DNA of 64,000 bases from JBPYCR01 sp051846915 (GTDB taxonomy: Bacteria > Bacillota > Bacilli > Bacillales > Amphibacillaceae). The translations under genes and the position numbers were made by a program. Position 1 is the first letter of the stretch; each line of letters starts with the position of its first letter. Below are positions 8,934 through 16,733 of the stretch, one piece after another. The notes below the pieces were generated by a model. It did not search any database. It was not told where the DNA came from and saw only the letters and a program-made list of their open reading frames with translations. Where the stretch lies: NCBI RefSeq assembly GCF_051846915.1, contig NZ_JBPYCR010000003.1, positions 120,443-184,442 of the forward strand, in the 5' to 3' direction.

Positions 8934-9893
8934 TTATTGCTCATTAGGTAAAAGCCCTGTTTTTTCATAAATTTGAACCGCATTATTTATTCTATCAATA
9001 AAACGTTCAGGTACATCTTCACTAAATTCTCCTAATGATATAGCATCTTCTTGAAAATCAAATGTTAGCTTGTCCCCTTTCAGTTCACCGGATTGAAACA
9101 TGTCGGCTGCAAGTAAATAAAGATGATCTACATGCTGGACAGTGCTTGTCAATACAGTTTTTTTGGCGATTGCTGATTGGTCGGATACATACCCAATCGC
9201 GTATAGGCCTGTACCACTTGCCCGCTCAATAATTTCAGTGCTGAATACATTTCCCGCCGGATAAAATACATCGACATTTTTTTTCACCATTGTTTCATAC
9301 ATTTTGATGGCAGTAGTTTGATCATTCCAGTCATTGACAAAGTTCAAATAAACATTGGCGTTGCTGTTTTCATATTTAACACCCTCAAAAAAACCTTCAA
9401 TTTCCGGTTGCCATTCATAGGCAGCAATAACTCCTACCGTATTTGTCGTTGTCATTTTTCCTGCCATCATGCCGGCAAAAAAACCCATCGCATGCGAATC
9501 GAAATTCAAGCTTGTTACGTTTTTTTTCGTGTAATCGCCATTAAAATAGATAAATTGTACATCCGGATAATACGATGCGATTGTTACAAAATATTTACCA
9601 TATATATCACTATGGCCAAAAATGAGATTAACGCCATTTGTTACTAATTCATCAACAACTCTAATAACATCCTGTTCTGTCTGAACTTCATCACGAAAAT
9701 ATATATCTGCATCATATTGGTTACCGATTTGTACCAAACCTTTATACCCTTTTCGATCCCATGCACTGTCTTGTGCGGTGCCTTCTACCAACATGCCTAC
9801 TTTATGTATATCGCTATCTTGTTCATTGATTGTACAGCTTGTACTAAATAACACCATTATGCAGCATAAAGTTGCTAAAATAGGCTTATGCAC
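8934..9893 (-). CDS. med: Med-like BMP-family substrate-binding lipoprotein
   Basis: A secreted lipoprotein of the basic-membrane-protein (BMP/PnrA) fold with the N-terminal VHKPILATLCCIMVLFSTSC, where the last Cys would be lipidated. VGMLVEGTAQDSAWDRKGYK is the characteristic first strand. Next to a yjaV homologue and fabH it corresponds by position to B. subtilis Med, a positive regulator of comK. The GTG at 9893 is preferred because GAGGTG lies five bases upstream; a TTG six codons earlier overlaps the yjaV stop. No comZ is visible downstream. Confidence 0.8.
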   Translation of the reverse strand: MHKPILATLCCIMVLFSTSCTINEQDSDIHKVGMLVEGTAQDSAWDRKGYKGLVQIGNQYDADIYFRDEVQTEQDVIRVVDELVTNGVNLIFGHSDIYGKYFVTIASYYPDVQFIYFNGDYTKKNVTSLNFDSHAMGFFAGMMAGKMTTTNTVGVIAAYEWQPEIEGFFEGVKYENSNANVYLNFVNDWNDQTTAIKMYETMVKKNVDVFYPAGNVFSTEIIERASGTGLYAIGYVSDQSAIAKKTVLTSTVQHVDHLYLLAADMFQSGELKGDKLTFDFQEDAISLGEFSEDVPERFIDRINNAVQIYEKTGLLPNEQ

Positions 9894-9907
9894 TGTGACA
9901 CCTCGAT

Positions 9908-10531
9908 TCAATCCCCATATAGGATGTTATAATAATCAATATAGCGTTCATAATGCTCTAATAATTGATGTTTATCATCTATTCGTATATTGTCATAAAG
10001 ATAAATGTTATTTTCAAGTATGCTAGAAGATTCTGGGCTTTGTGCTGATTTAATCGTCAACCTATTCGGTAATCGATCAGTATGCATTAATTGTATCAAA
10101 CTTCTGACGAATTTTCGGATATAAATAGCCTCTTGTAAAAAGCAATCCGATATAAAGGGAACGAATTCATTTTTATAATAGAAACCCTTTTCATTCATCG
10201 GCATCCACTCACCAAACAACAGTGGTTGTTCAATAATAACTTTACTTTCCGATTCATTCACTGTTGTATGATCTCGACAAATTTCAAAGCGCCGTTTATA
10301 CGATACTTTATCATAGGGCGATCCAATCGTAAATACAGCATCATACGTTTTATCTGGTGGAACATCTTTTAGTAGCGTAAAATTGCTATTTCTGCCCAAA
10401 AATAATAAAAAGTGATCTGTTTCATTGCTGTTATGAGCATTTATTCCATCCACCCGGTACCCTTCTTCCAATAATTGATCAATAAGATGAAAACCAATCC
10501 AATGAAAACAATTTTCAACTAAAATATGCAT
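9908..10531 (-). CDS. yjaV: YjaV-like protein (degenerate nucleotide-sugar epimerase fold)
   Basis: 207 residues starting MHILVENCFHWIGFHLIDQL. The Rossmann glycine motif of NAD-dependent epimerases is recognisable in outline but the glycines are mostly lost, so catalysis is doubtful. It immediately precedes med in the same direction and the two frames nearly overlap, suggesting translational coupling, as in B. subtilis yjaV-med. Function unknown; a shared role with Med is inference from context. Confidence 0.65.
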   Translation of the reverse strand: MHILVENCFHWIGFHLIDQLLEEGYRVDGINAHNSNETDHFLLFLGRNSNFTLLKDVPPDKTYDAVFTIGSPYDKVSYKRRFEICRDHTTVNESESKVIIEQPLLFGEWMPMNEKGFYYKNEFVPFISDCFLQEAIYIRKFVRSLIQLMHTDRLPNRLTIKSAQSPESSSILENNIYLYDNIRIDDKHQLLEHYERYIDYYNILYGD

Positions 10532-10627
10532 AATCTATGCTCCTATCCTTTTCATTTACTAAATTAGAATGGCCTAAATAAACATTTCGGACACAAATAA
10601 GCGAAAATATCCCTTTAAATTTGTACG

Positions 10628-10657
10628 TTGATTTGGTATCCTATATTAGGATATACT
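10628..10657 (+). promoter_or_regulatory. Promoter of yjzD with a palindrome in the spacer
   Basis: TTGATT at 10628-10633 and TATACT at 10652-10657 are 18 bases apart. The spacer contains TATCCTATATTAGGATA (10637-10653), a perfect 7-3-7 inverted repeat that would block RNA polymerase if bound by a repressor. Confidence 0.5.
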
Positions 10658-10707
10658 TACAGTTATACGACTTATGAAAATTGAAATAAAAAGACGAGGT
10701 GTTTTAC

Positions 10708-10884
10708 ATGCGATATATTATGACAATAATTTGGTCTGCACTCATTAGTGGAGTTGTTTCTTATGTACTAAGTAGCATGACTGGCGAACCATTTAATTTA
10801 GCAGACTCACTCATTTTAGCTGCCATTATGGCAATAGCTATTTTCCTATTAGGTGACGGTTTATTAAAAAAGCAAGAAGACTAA
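10708..10884 (+). CDS. yjzD: YjzD-like small membrane protein (DUF2929)
   Basis: 58 residues, MRYIMTIIWSALISGVVSYV and so on, with two membrane segments (about 5-22 and 33-50). The start follows GAGGTG by six bases. It matches the DUF2929 family, whose B. subtilis member YjzD lies in the same neighbourhood (yjzD-yjaU/yjaV-med). Function unknown. It is divergent from yjaV and followed by a strong terminator. Confidence 0.75.
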   Translation: MRYIMTIIWSALISGVVSYVLSSMTGEPFNLADSLILAAIMAIAIFLLGDGLLKKQED

Positions 10885-10919
10885 ATCATTGCGGCGTAAA
10901 TTACTTCAAACTATGAACA

Positions 10920-10966
10920 CAACCCTTGCCAGTACGGTTATTATTGGCAAGGGTTTCCATTTTTTG
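10920..10966 (+). terminator. Terminator after yjzD
   Basis: AACCCTTGCCA and TGGCAAGGGTT form an 11-bp stem around a 13-base loop, followed by TTCCATTTTTT. Confidence 0.88.
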
Positions 10967-10987
10967 AAGATCTTTTTCAAGGTTTTA

Positions 10988-11371
10988 CTAGTACCACGGC
11001 AAGACACTTAAAGCGGTTAGCGCGGCAAGAGGTAAAATCAATCTCCTAAACCTTCTTCTTGGTCGGTAGCCATACCCGGGGGAACCGTACCCTCCCCCAT
11101 AACCGGGATAGCCATATGATGGATAACCGTAACCCGGATATCCGTAACCACTGTAACCAAATTGTCGTTCGTGTGATTGTGGGGAATGTTCGTCAGGCTC
11201 TTGCTCATACCCGGAAAGTGGAACTGCCATGTATACATACTCATCATCCAAACCGGTTATAATTCCGTCTACATTACTGCCATCCGCTGTTTGTGCCAAT
11301 ACATAAGCATGCATATGATTTTTACACATTTCATACATATGATGATGGTGATGATCATTATTTTTTTTCAT
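10988..11371 (-). CDS. His-rich/Gly-Tyr-Pro repeat protein, unknown function
   Basis: 127 residues with three parts. The N-terminus is MKKNNDHHHHHMYEMCKNHMH, a His/Met/Cys-rich stretch. The middle (HAYVLAQTADGSNVDGIITG, about 21-55) looks like a small beta-barrel or Sm-like strand set. The region about 72-103 has imperfect repeats of GYGYPGYGYPSYGYPGYG. The end is basic RPRRRFRR followed by a hydrophobic stretch LILPLAALTALSVL. The start follows GGAGG. Proteins of this style in Bacillaceae are often surface- or spore-associated, but I cannot name this one; metal binding by the His-rich end is a guess. Confidence 0.7.
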   Translation of the reverse strand: MKKNNDHHHHHMYEMCKNHMHAYVLAQTADGSNVDGIITGLDDEYVYMAVPLSGYEQEPDEHSPQSHERQFGYSGYGYPGYGYPSYGYPGYGGGYGSPGYGYRPRRRFRRLILPLAALTALSVLPWY

Positions 11372-11511
11372 TTTTTAACAACCTCCTCACCACCTAGGTT
11401 ATTCAACCAGATATGAGTTGGTGACTTGTATAGATAAAACCGCAAGCAGATTTACTTGTTAGGTTATCAGAAGATTATTTTCGAAAGATTGTTATTATAT
11501 AATGAGGGGCG

Positions 11512-12339
11512 ATGTTCTTGGATATGATTTCCGAGCTGTTTTTATTACTAAAATATACATTTCTAGGTTTTGTTCAAGGATTTACAGAACCAATCCCGAT
11601 TTCTTCAAGTGGACATCTTGTAATATTACGAGAATTATTCAATATTAATATTCACGGGCTCTCATTTGAAATCCTAGTCAATTTTGGTTCACTAATCGCG
11701 GTTTTGCTCGTGTACCGAAAAGATATTATACGCCTTGTGTTAAATGGATGGCGTTATGTAATACAAAAAGATGTACAAGCAAAAGCGGATTTTCATTTTA
11801 TTGTTTTTTTAGTCATCGCTACGATCCCGACAGGTGTGATTGGAATATTATTGGAAGATTATATTAGCAACCGACTGAGCGCTGCGATATTTGTCGGCTT
11901 TACCTTACTTATCACAGGTGCAGCGTTATGGATCATTCGAAACTTACGCGGACGTAAATCAGATGGCGATTTGAATGTAAAAGACGCACTTATTGTCGGG
12001 CTTGCACAATCAGTTGCACTCATTCCGGGCATCAGCCGTTCAGGTGCTACTATTGTTGCTTCCATGCTCGTTGGAATGAGGCAAGATACAGCACTTCGCT
12101 TTTCATTTTTGCTTTACATACCTGTCAGCCTAGGCGTAACCATTTTATCTGTTGAAGACATTATTAAAGACCCTAATTTTAGTACATTGGCCATCCCTTA
12201 CTTACTAGCATTTATAGCAACAATCTTCGCGACTTTTTATTCGTTAAAATGGTTTATGCATGTTATGAAAACAGGTAACTTAAAATATTTTTCTTACTAT
12301 TGTTTTATTGTTGGAATCCTCGTTATTTTATTTATCTAA
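11512..12339 (+). CDS. uppP: Undecaprenyl-diphosphate phosphatase (BacA/UppP)
   Basis: Dephosphorylates undecaprenyl pyrophosphate to recycle the cell-wall lipid carrier; overproduction gives bacitracin resistance. About 270 residues with seven or eight membrane segments. The signature EPIPISSSGHLVIL appears near residue 24 and the second motif GISRSGATI near residue 175. The start is ambiguous: ATG 11512 is only two bases from GAGGGG, TTG 11518 has ideal spacing, and ATG 11524 is also possible. A TATAAT box ends immediately before the GAGGGG. The E of the canonical (E/Q)E region is in a slightly different context (FTEPIPISS), but family membership is clear. Confidence 0.93.
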   Translation: MFLDMISELFLLLKYTFLGFVQGFTEPIPISSSGHLVILRELFNINIHGLSFEILVNFGSLIAVLLVYRKDIIRLVLNGWRYVIQKDVQAKADFHFIVFLVIATIPTGVIGILLEDYISNRLSAAIFVGFTLLITGAALWIIRNLRGRKSDGDLNVKDALIVGLAQSVALIPGISRSGATIVASMLVGMRQDTALRFSFLLYIPVSLGVTILSVEDIIKDPNFSTLAIPYLLAFIATIFATFYSLKWFMHVMKTGNLKYFSYYCFIVGILVILFI

Positions 12340-12435
12340 TAAAAAGTCAAAAAGCTGTGACGTTGCTAATACTATTCTAAATACAAACAATCCATATAAG
12401 TAGTAGTCATTGACCTGCTACATTTATTCAAACAT

Positions 12436-12484
12436 AAAATCTGGACGAGGATTCTATAAAAACTTGAATCAGTCCAGATTTCTA
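12436..12484 (+). terminator. Hairpin downstream of uppP
   Basis: AAATCTGGAC plus GATTC pairs with GAATC plus GTCCAGATTT. It lies about 100 bases after uppP and before the end of the convergent radical SAM gene, so it may act for either. Confidence 0.65.
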
Positions 12485-12573
12485 TTAACTAAAATACTTT
12501 TGCCCGAATTTTTCATAATTATCAATGATTTAGCCGCTGCGGATCATGAGAAACATATATATACATCCTAAGC

Positions 12574-13698
12574 CTATGCGCGTTTTTGTTCTCGCCAAGC
12601 CTTTGGGATATAAACACAGTACGGTTCGCTCTCCATGTAGTCCCCTGTCACATTATAGGCGCGAGATCTTGAACCACCGCATACATGCCGGAACTCACAG
12701 ACACCGCACTTCCCTTTATATTTATCCGGATTACGCAAGTTTTGGAACACTTCAGAATGCCGGTAAATATCTGCTAGCGGCGTCATTCTTACATTTCCGG
12801 CTTTTATAGGCAATAGTCCACTAGGGAACACATCACCAGTGTGTGAAATAAAGACAAAGCCATTGCCGTCATTAACACCTCGGGGCGCTCGTCCAAGTCC
12901 ATCAATTTGATTGATTAATCCGCTCGTAAGGGCATCCTCATATAAAATATGATCCTTATCGCTTTTACTTACTTTTTCCCGCATTTTGTTTTGGATTACA
13001 ACACGACGATAATGTTGAGCAGCTGTCGTTTTAATATCGAATGATACCCGTTTGGAAAGCTTGTACAGCCAACGAAGCACTTTTTCATGTTCAACAGGTG
13101 AAATCATGTCTGATTCTTTTCCTCTGCCGGTTGGTACAAGAAAAAATACACTCCATAATACACAATTTAAGTTTTCGACCATTTCAGCCATTTCGTCCAA
13201 GTATTTATAGTTATACCGAGAAATAACAGTATTGATTTGCAAAGGCATATCTAGTTCATGTAAATATTTTATTGCATTCATTGTTAAATCAAACGAACCT
13301 GTCGTGCCTCGGAAATAATCATGGATTTCCGCATTATGACCGTCAATACTGAACGCCCACCTGGACAAACCTACATCTTTAGCTTTTTTCATTTTTTCTT
13401 TTGTAACATTCGGCGTGGCCGATGGAGTCATTGAAACGCGTACTCCTTTTTGAACTGCATATGCAGCAATATCGAATACGTCAGGCCTTTCCAGTGGATC
13501 CCCACCGGTAAAAACGAGCATTGGATTATTCATATCGTATATATCATCAATTAGTTTTTTTCCTTCTTCAAACGTCAATTCTAATGGATGACGGTGATAT
13601 TGGGCTTCTGCCCGGCAATGGAGACATTTCAGCTGACATGCACGTGTTAATTCCCATATTACGATAAACGGATTTTCATTATAATCGGTTGGAAACAT
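12574..13698 (-). CDS. Radical SAM/SPASM enzyme of the heme-maturation/peptide-modification type
   Basis: 374 residues. The radical SAM cluster motif is CQLKCLHC (near residues 20-27), followed by VFTGGDPLERPD, the usual SAM-binding GGEP-like loop. The C-terminal SPASM region has CGVCEFRHVCGG with a further Cys near the end (EPYCVYIPKAWR). The overall pattern fits the TIGR04053-like group related to AhbD/NirJ heme enzymes and to AlbA-type peptide modifiers. The substrate is unknown; no precursor-peptide gene is visible beside it. The start is preceded by AAGGAGG. A Crp/Fnr-like site lies about 70-85 bases upstream, and the neighbouring Crp/Fnr regulator and molybdopterin genes suggest expression under oxygen limitation (inference). 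Confidence 0.85.
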   Translation of the reverse strand: MFPTDYNENPFIVIWELTRACQLKCLHCRAEAQYHRHPLELTFEEGKKLIDDIYDMNNPMLVFTGGDPLERPDVFDIAAYAVQKGVRVSMTPSATPNVTKEKMKKAKDVGLSRWAFSIDGHNAEIHDYFRGTTGSFDLTMNAIKYLHELDMPLQINTVISRYNYKYLDEMAEMVENLNCVLWSVFFLVPTGRGKESDMISPVEHEKVLRWLYKLSKRVSFDIKTTAAQHYRRVVIQNKMREKVSKSDKDHILYEDALTSGLINQIDGLGRAPRGVNDGNGFVFISHTGDVFPSGLLPIKAGNVRMTPLADIYRHSEVFQNLRNPDKYKGKCGVCEFRHVCGGSRSRAYNVTGDYMESEPYCVYIPKAWREQKRA

Positions 13699-13765
13699 GA
13701 AATTTCCTCCTTATTGTCATGTAATGCAATCTGTTTCCATCGTACGCCTTTATATTGATATAAGG

Positions 13766-13781
13766 TGTGATTTACATAACT
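13766..13781. promoter_or_regulatory. Crp/Fnr-like half-conserved operator upstream of the radical SAM gene
   Basis: TGTGA-TTTACA-TAACT matches TGTGA-N6-TCACA at 8 of 10 positions, with a perfect left half. It lies before the leftward radical SAM gene; a Crp/Fnr-family regulator is encoded 700 bases away. Confidence 0.45.
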
Positions 13782-13783
13782 AA

Positions 13784-14035
13784 ATGACCATAATTCATGA
13801 AATTGCCACAATTCCACTGCCGCCTACGGAAATCGAAGTATTCTGCCGGAGCGGTTGTATAATAGCTTTAGTAAAAAAATTACGTCGCAGTTTAAGGAAA
13901 GTCAACAGCAAAGATTACAGGAACGGGTTAGATTATATGCCAAAAAGAAAAATCCAAACGAATCCAACTTCTCATGAAAGAATGTTGAATCACCATTCGG
14001 ACTCCTCTAAAACACTTCCATTATATTTTGAGTAA
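13784..14035 (+). other. Unassigned stretch between the radical SAM and DUF2249 genes
   Basis: An 83-codon rightward frame exists here but its product resembles no family I know and lacks a clear SD. Another frame within it reads SKKITSQFKESQQQRLQERV, a plausible helical segment without a good start. This may be an unannotated small gene broken by a frameshift, or non-coding. Confidence 0.25.
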
Positions 14036-14044
14036 TGCACAATA

Positions 14045-14284
14045 TTATAACTTGCCGATCGCGACACGCCAGCGTTCAGGTCCTTCCTCCAAATATTCCC
14101 AAGAAAATATTCCTACGCGTTCCACCGTAAATTGATAATAAAGCGGCTTTGGATTATGATCATTTGTAAGTTCTAAAAATTCACCGGAACTTAAGCCATC
14201 AAACGTTTCTAATATCTTAGGATGTCTGTATTTTGACTCAATATCGGGTGCATTGATTTTTTCTTTAAACTGTCTTGTGCTCAT
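14045..14284 (-). CDS. DUF2249 (TusA-like fold) small protein
   Basis: 79 residues. The pattern APDIESKYRHPKILETFDGL, then LTNDHNPKPLYYQF and W-EYLEEGPERWRVAIGK is typical of DUF2249 domains, often found beside hemerythrin, nitric-oxide or anaerobic respiration genes. The conserved DH-P segment (NDHNPKPL) is present. The start follows AGGAGGG. It is divergent from the Crp/Fnr-type regulator and shares its upstream region, with a Crp/Fnr-like site between them. Confidence 0.8.
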   Translation of the reverse strand: MSTRQFKEKINAPDIESKYRHPKILETFDGLSSGEFLELTNDHNPKPLYYQFTVERVGIFSWEYLEEGPERWRVAIGKL

Positions 14285-14350
14285 GTAAAGCCCTCCTTTA
14301 ATAATTAAAATCGAACTATATTAAGTATAATTAGCTTTTTATAAAAAAAC

Positions 14351-14366
14351 TGTGAGATAGAACACG
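14351..14366. promoter_or_regulatory. Crp/Fnr-like site between DUF2249 gene and regulator gene
   Basis: TGTGA-GATAGA-ACACG matches TGTGA-N6-TCACA at 8 of 10 positions. Its place between divergent genes suggests autoregulation by the adjacent regulator. Inference from sequence only. Confidence 0.45.
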
Positions 14367-14473
14367 ATCAGCCTATGATTAATCTCATTGGTAATGCGAA
14401 TAGAAAGCAAATTATATACGTAAATTTCTATAAAATGTGTTACCATCAACATAGAGAGAGGAAGTGAATTTGC

Positions 14474-15169
14474 ATGAAAGATCAGTCCATTCAAAACTTT
14501 CTACAGCAGTTTCCCATTTTTAAAAATTTAACGGATTATGAAATGCAACCAATACTTGATATAGCAAAATCGCGGACATATCATATAGGATCCCATATAT
14601 TCATGCAGGGAAATCCATTAACGAATGTGTATTTTATTCATCGGGGGAAAATAAAGATTTATAAAACTGATTTCCACGGAAAAGAGCAAATCGTCAACGT
14701 TTTACAGGATGGGGATATGTTTCCACATCAAGGTTTTTTCAAACAAGGCAGTTATCCAGCACATGCACAAGTAATCGAGAAAGATGCAATGCTAATACAT
14801 ATTCCAATACCATCTTTTGAAAACTTTCTCATAACCCATCCGGAAATATGTATTAAACTTTTTCGCGTGCTTAGTGAAATTATAAGTGATTTGCAAAAAC
14901 GACTAGAAGAACAAATTTTGCACAATGTTTATGAACAGATTGTACTTTTGTTAATAAGACTTGGTAAAAAACACGGAGAACCCATCAGTGAACAGGAAAC
15001 ACGGATTATGACACAATTCACTAATAGAGAACTTGCCAACATGATCGGTTCAAGCAGAGAAACAGTAAGCAGAACACTAACACAGCTCAAAAAACAGCAG
15101 TTAATTAAGACGGATATTAACGGGTATATCATTATTTCACATGAAGATTTAGAGGATGAAGTACTTTAA
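14474..15169 (+). CDS. Crp/Fnr-family transcription regulator
   Basis: 231 residues: an N-terminal cyclic-nucleotide-type sensor barrel (about 10-120, with GSHIFMQGNPLTNVYFIHRG), a dimer helix, then a winged helix-turn-helix near 165-215 (TNRELANMIGSSRETVSRTL). The recognition helix SSRETVSR keeps the E and R that read TGTGA in Crp/Fnr proteins, agreeing with the nearby sites. There is only one cysteine (EICIKLF), so a 4Fe-4S oxygen-sensing cluster as in FNR is not possible; heme or another signal would be needed. The start follows GAGAGAGGAAG. Confidence 0.9.
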   Translation: MKDQSIQNFLQQFPIFKNLTDYEMQPILDIAKSRTYHIGSHIFMQGNPLTNVYFIHRGKIKIYKTDFHGKEQIVNVLQDGDMFPHQGFFKQGSYPAHAQVIEKDAMLIHIPIPSFENFLITHPEICIKLFRVLSEIISDLQKRLEEQILHNVYEQIVLLLIRLGKKHGEPISEQETRIMTQFTNRELANMIGSSRETVSRTLTQLKKQQLIKTDINGYIIISHEDLEDEVL

Positions 15170-15242
15170 TACGTAGAGGAAAAATGCATGCTAAGTAGAA
15201 TACCAACTTTTGTATAAAAAATGCTAAATATCTTTGGAACAA

Positions 15243-15348
15243 TTGGCGCACCTAGCTTCCAAAGAGCGTACATCCATTCCGATTAATGGGTTACATGAAT
15301 GTCGCAAGTTTTGAAGTGGGGGCGAACACCTGCGAAACGGTGCGCCAA
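15243..15348. other. Highly structured element between convergent genes
   Basis: TTGGCGCACC (15243) and GGTGCGCCAA (15339) form a perfect 10-bp closing stem. Inside are CCATT/AATGG and ACAT/ATGT pairings forming a stacked arm, and GGGGGCGAACACC. It lies between the 3' ends of the Crp/Fnr gene and moaD and is more GC-rich than its surroundings. It could be a structured RNA, a repeat or an elaborate bidirectional terminator; neither side has a clear T run and I do not recognise a riboswitch core. Confidence 0.5.
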
Positions 15349-15373
15349 CAATTTTATTATTGCTGCCAAACTG

Positions 15374-15607
15374 TTAGCCCCCGCTGACAGGCGGTATGAA
15401 AGCAACGACATCTCCACTTGAAAGCACTGTTTCTTCATTACTGTATTCTTCATTGACAGCAATCATCGCGTGATCTAAATTTTCAAAAGAATAATTTGCC
15501 AAATGGTTGCTGATAAGTTCTTTTATTGTCAGTCCGTTTGCTTCAACTGTAATCTTTTCGCTGCCTGCTTCTTCCCTCAATTCGGCAAAAAACAATACGT
15601 CAACCAT
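15374..15607 (-). CDS. moaD: Molybdopterin synthase small subunit
   Basis: 77-residue ubiquitin-like protein ending in the required Gly-Gly (FIPPVSGG), the tail that carries the thiocarboxylate sulfur used to make the molybdopterin dithiolene. It overlaps the end of moaE by 8 bases, indicating coupled translation. Last gene of mobB-moaE-moaD. Confidence 0.95.
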   Translation of the reverse strand: MVDVLFFAELREEAGSEKITVEANGLTIKELISNHLANYSFENLDHAMIAVNEEYSNEETVLSSGDVVAFIPPVSGG

Positions 15608-16073
15608 TGTTTATTCCCCCCTCTATTGGAATGTTATGCTCATAAGATTTTTTTTCTTTCTGATCTCCTATCCACGATGTTCCATCTTCCCAATGTTCTT
15701 TTTTCCAAATCGGAACAATTTCCTTAATCCGGTCTATAGCATATCGACTTGCTGCAAAGGCATCTGTCCGATGTGGAGTGGATACAGCAATGACTACAGC
15801 GATTTCCGAAATGTCGAGACGGCCGGTGCGGTGTGCAATTGCGACCTCGGCATCTCCCCAATGTTCTTTGATTTCTTCACCGATTTGTGCCAGCTTTTTT
15901 TCTGCCATGTCAACATATGCCTGGTACTCCAAATATAACGTCCGCTTTCCTTTAGTAAATTCACGGGCAATACCTGTAAACGTAGAAATTGCGCCTGCTT
16001 CTGGTCGTATTACTTTATCAACACAAGCTTGAATTTGTAATGGTTTGTCTGTAATCCAAAATTTTTTGTCCAT
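15600..16073 (-). CDS. moaE: Molybdopterin synthase catalytic subunit
   Basis: About 157 residues. Converts precursor Z to molybdopterin with MoaD as sulfur donor. Recognised motifs: GAISTFTGIAREFTKGK near the N-terminus, HRTGRLDISEIAVVIAVSTPHR in the middle and the active-site lysine region VPIWKKEHWEDGTSWI near the C-terminus. The ATG at 16073 is likely; a TTG at 16082 is an alternative. It lies 12 bases after mobB and overlaps moaD. Confidence 0.95.
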   Translation of the reverse strand: MDKKFWITDKPLQIQACVDKVIRPEAGAISTFTGIAREFTKGKRTLYLEYQAYVDMAEKKLAQIGEEIKEHWGDAEVAIAHRTGRLDISEIAVVIAVSTPHRTDAFAASRYAIDRIKEIVPIWKKEHWEDGTSWIGDQKEKKSYEHNIPIEGGINNG

Positions 16074-16085
16074 CTTCCACAACCT

Positions 16086-16607
16086 TTATTTATTAAATAT
16101 TAATTGTTCCATGAATGGCAAATGAGAATGCAGCATATTTAAATTGATATTCGGAAGATCCATAGGCTTCAACAGCTGATCATCCCATGAGGCAACGGCA
16201 ACAATTCCGTGCAACTCTTCTAATAATTCGGTGTCTTCTTGTTGCCTTAATAAAACAATTTTTGGATAAGCTGCTTGTTTATACCCTTCGATTAAAATGA
16301 CATCAAGCGAGAAAGAAGAATACAGACGAACCAGCTCATCTACAGTCATCGATTTACTTTGATTAAATATTAATTGCAATGTCGTTTCTCCCTGAACCCC
16401 ACCAAGCTTTGCCCCCGCCTGTGAATGATAGTAGCTATCTGTTGATTGCACTATTTCAGGTTCGCCGCCATGGCCATGATGTTTTATTGTGCCAACTTGC
16501 ATTTGTTTATTTGATAAATATCGTATTAATTCCATCATGACCGTTGTTTTTCCAGATCCTTTATACCCAACAATTTGAAAAATAGGTGTGTTGTGTTTTT
16601 GCTGCAT
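16086..16607 (-). CDS. mobB: Molybdopterin-guanine dinucleotide biosynthesis adaptor
   Basis: 173-residue P-loop protein with the Walker A GYKGSGKTTVMMELIRYL at the start and IKHHGHGG in the switch region. MobB binds GTP and assists MobA in attaching GMP to molybdopterin. First visible gene of the mobB-moaE-moaD operon; moeA, moeB, moaA and mobA are not in the window. It implies that the cell makes molybdoenzymes. Confidence 0.93.
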   Translation of the reverse strand: MQQKHNTPIFQIVGYKGSGKTTVMMELIRYLSNKQMQVGTIKHHGHGGEPEIVQSTDSYYHSQAGAKLGGVQGETTLQLIFNQSKSMTVDELVRLYSSFSLDVILIEGYKQAAYPKIVLLRQQEDTELLEELHGIVAVASWDDQLLKPMDLPNINLNMLHSHLPFMEQLIFNK

Positions 16608-16733
16608 TATACACCCTCGCCTGTTTGAATATGTTATTTTCAGCTGCTTATTGATATTTGTCTACTCATTTGAATAGAAAGTTGATTTACAGGTGGGAAT
16701 AATAAGTATACGTCGTTAAAATGAACAGCGTAC

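Noticed and set aside
11498..11512. TATAAT immediately before uppP suggesting a leaderless mRNA
   Set aside because: No good -35 box at the right distance was seen, and a GAGGGG SD with a correctly spaced TTG is present, so the simple interpretation is a normal start.
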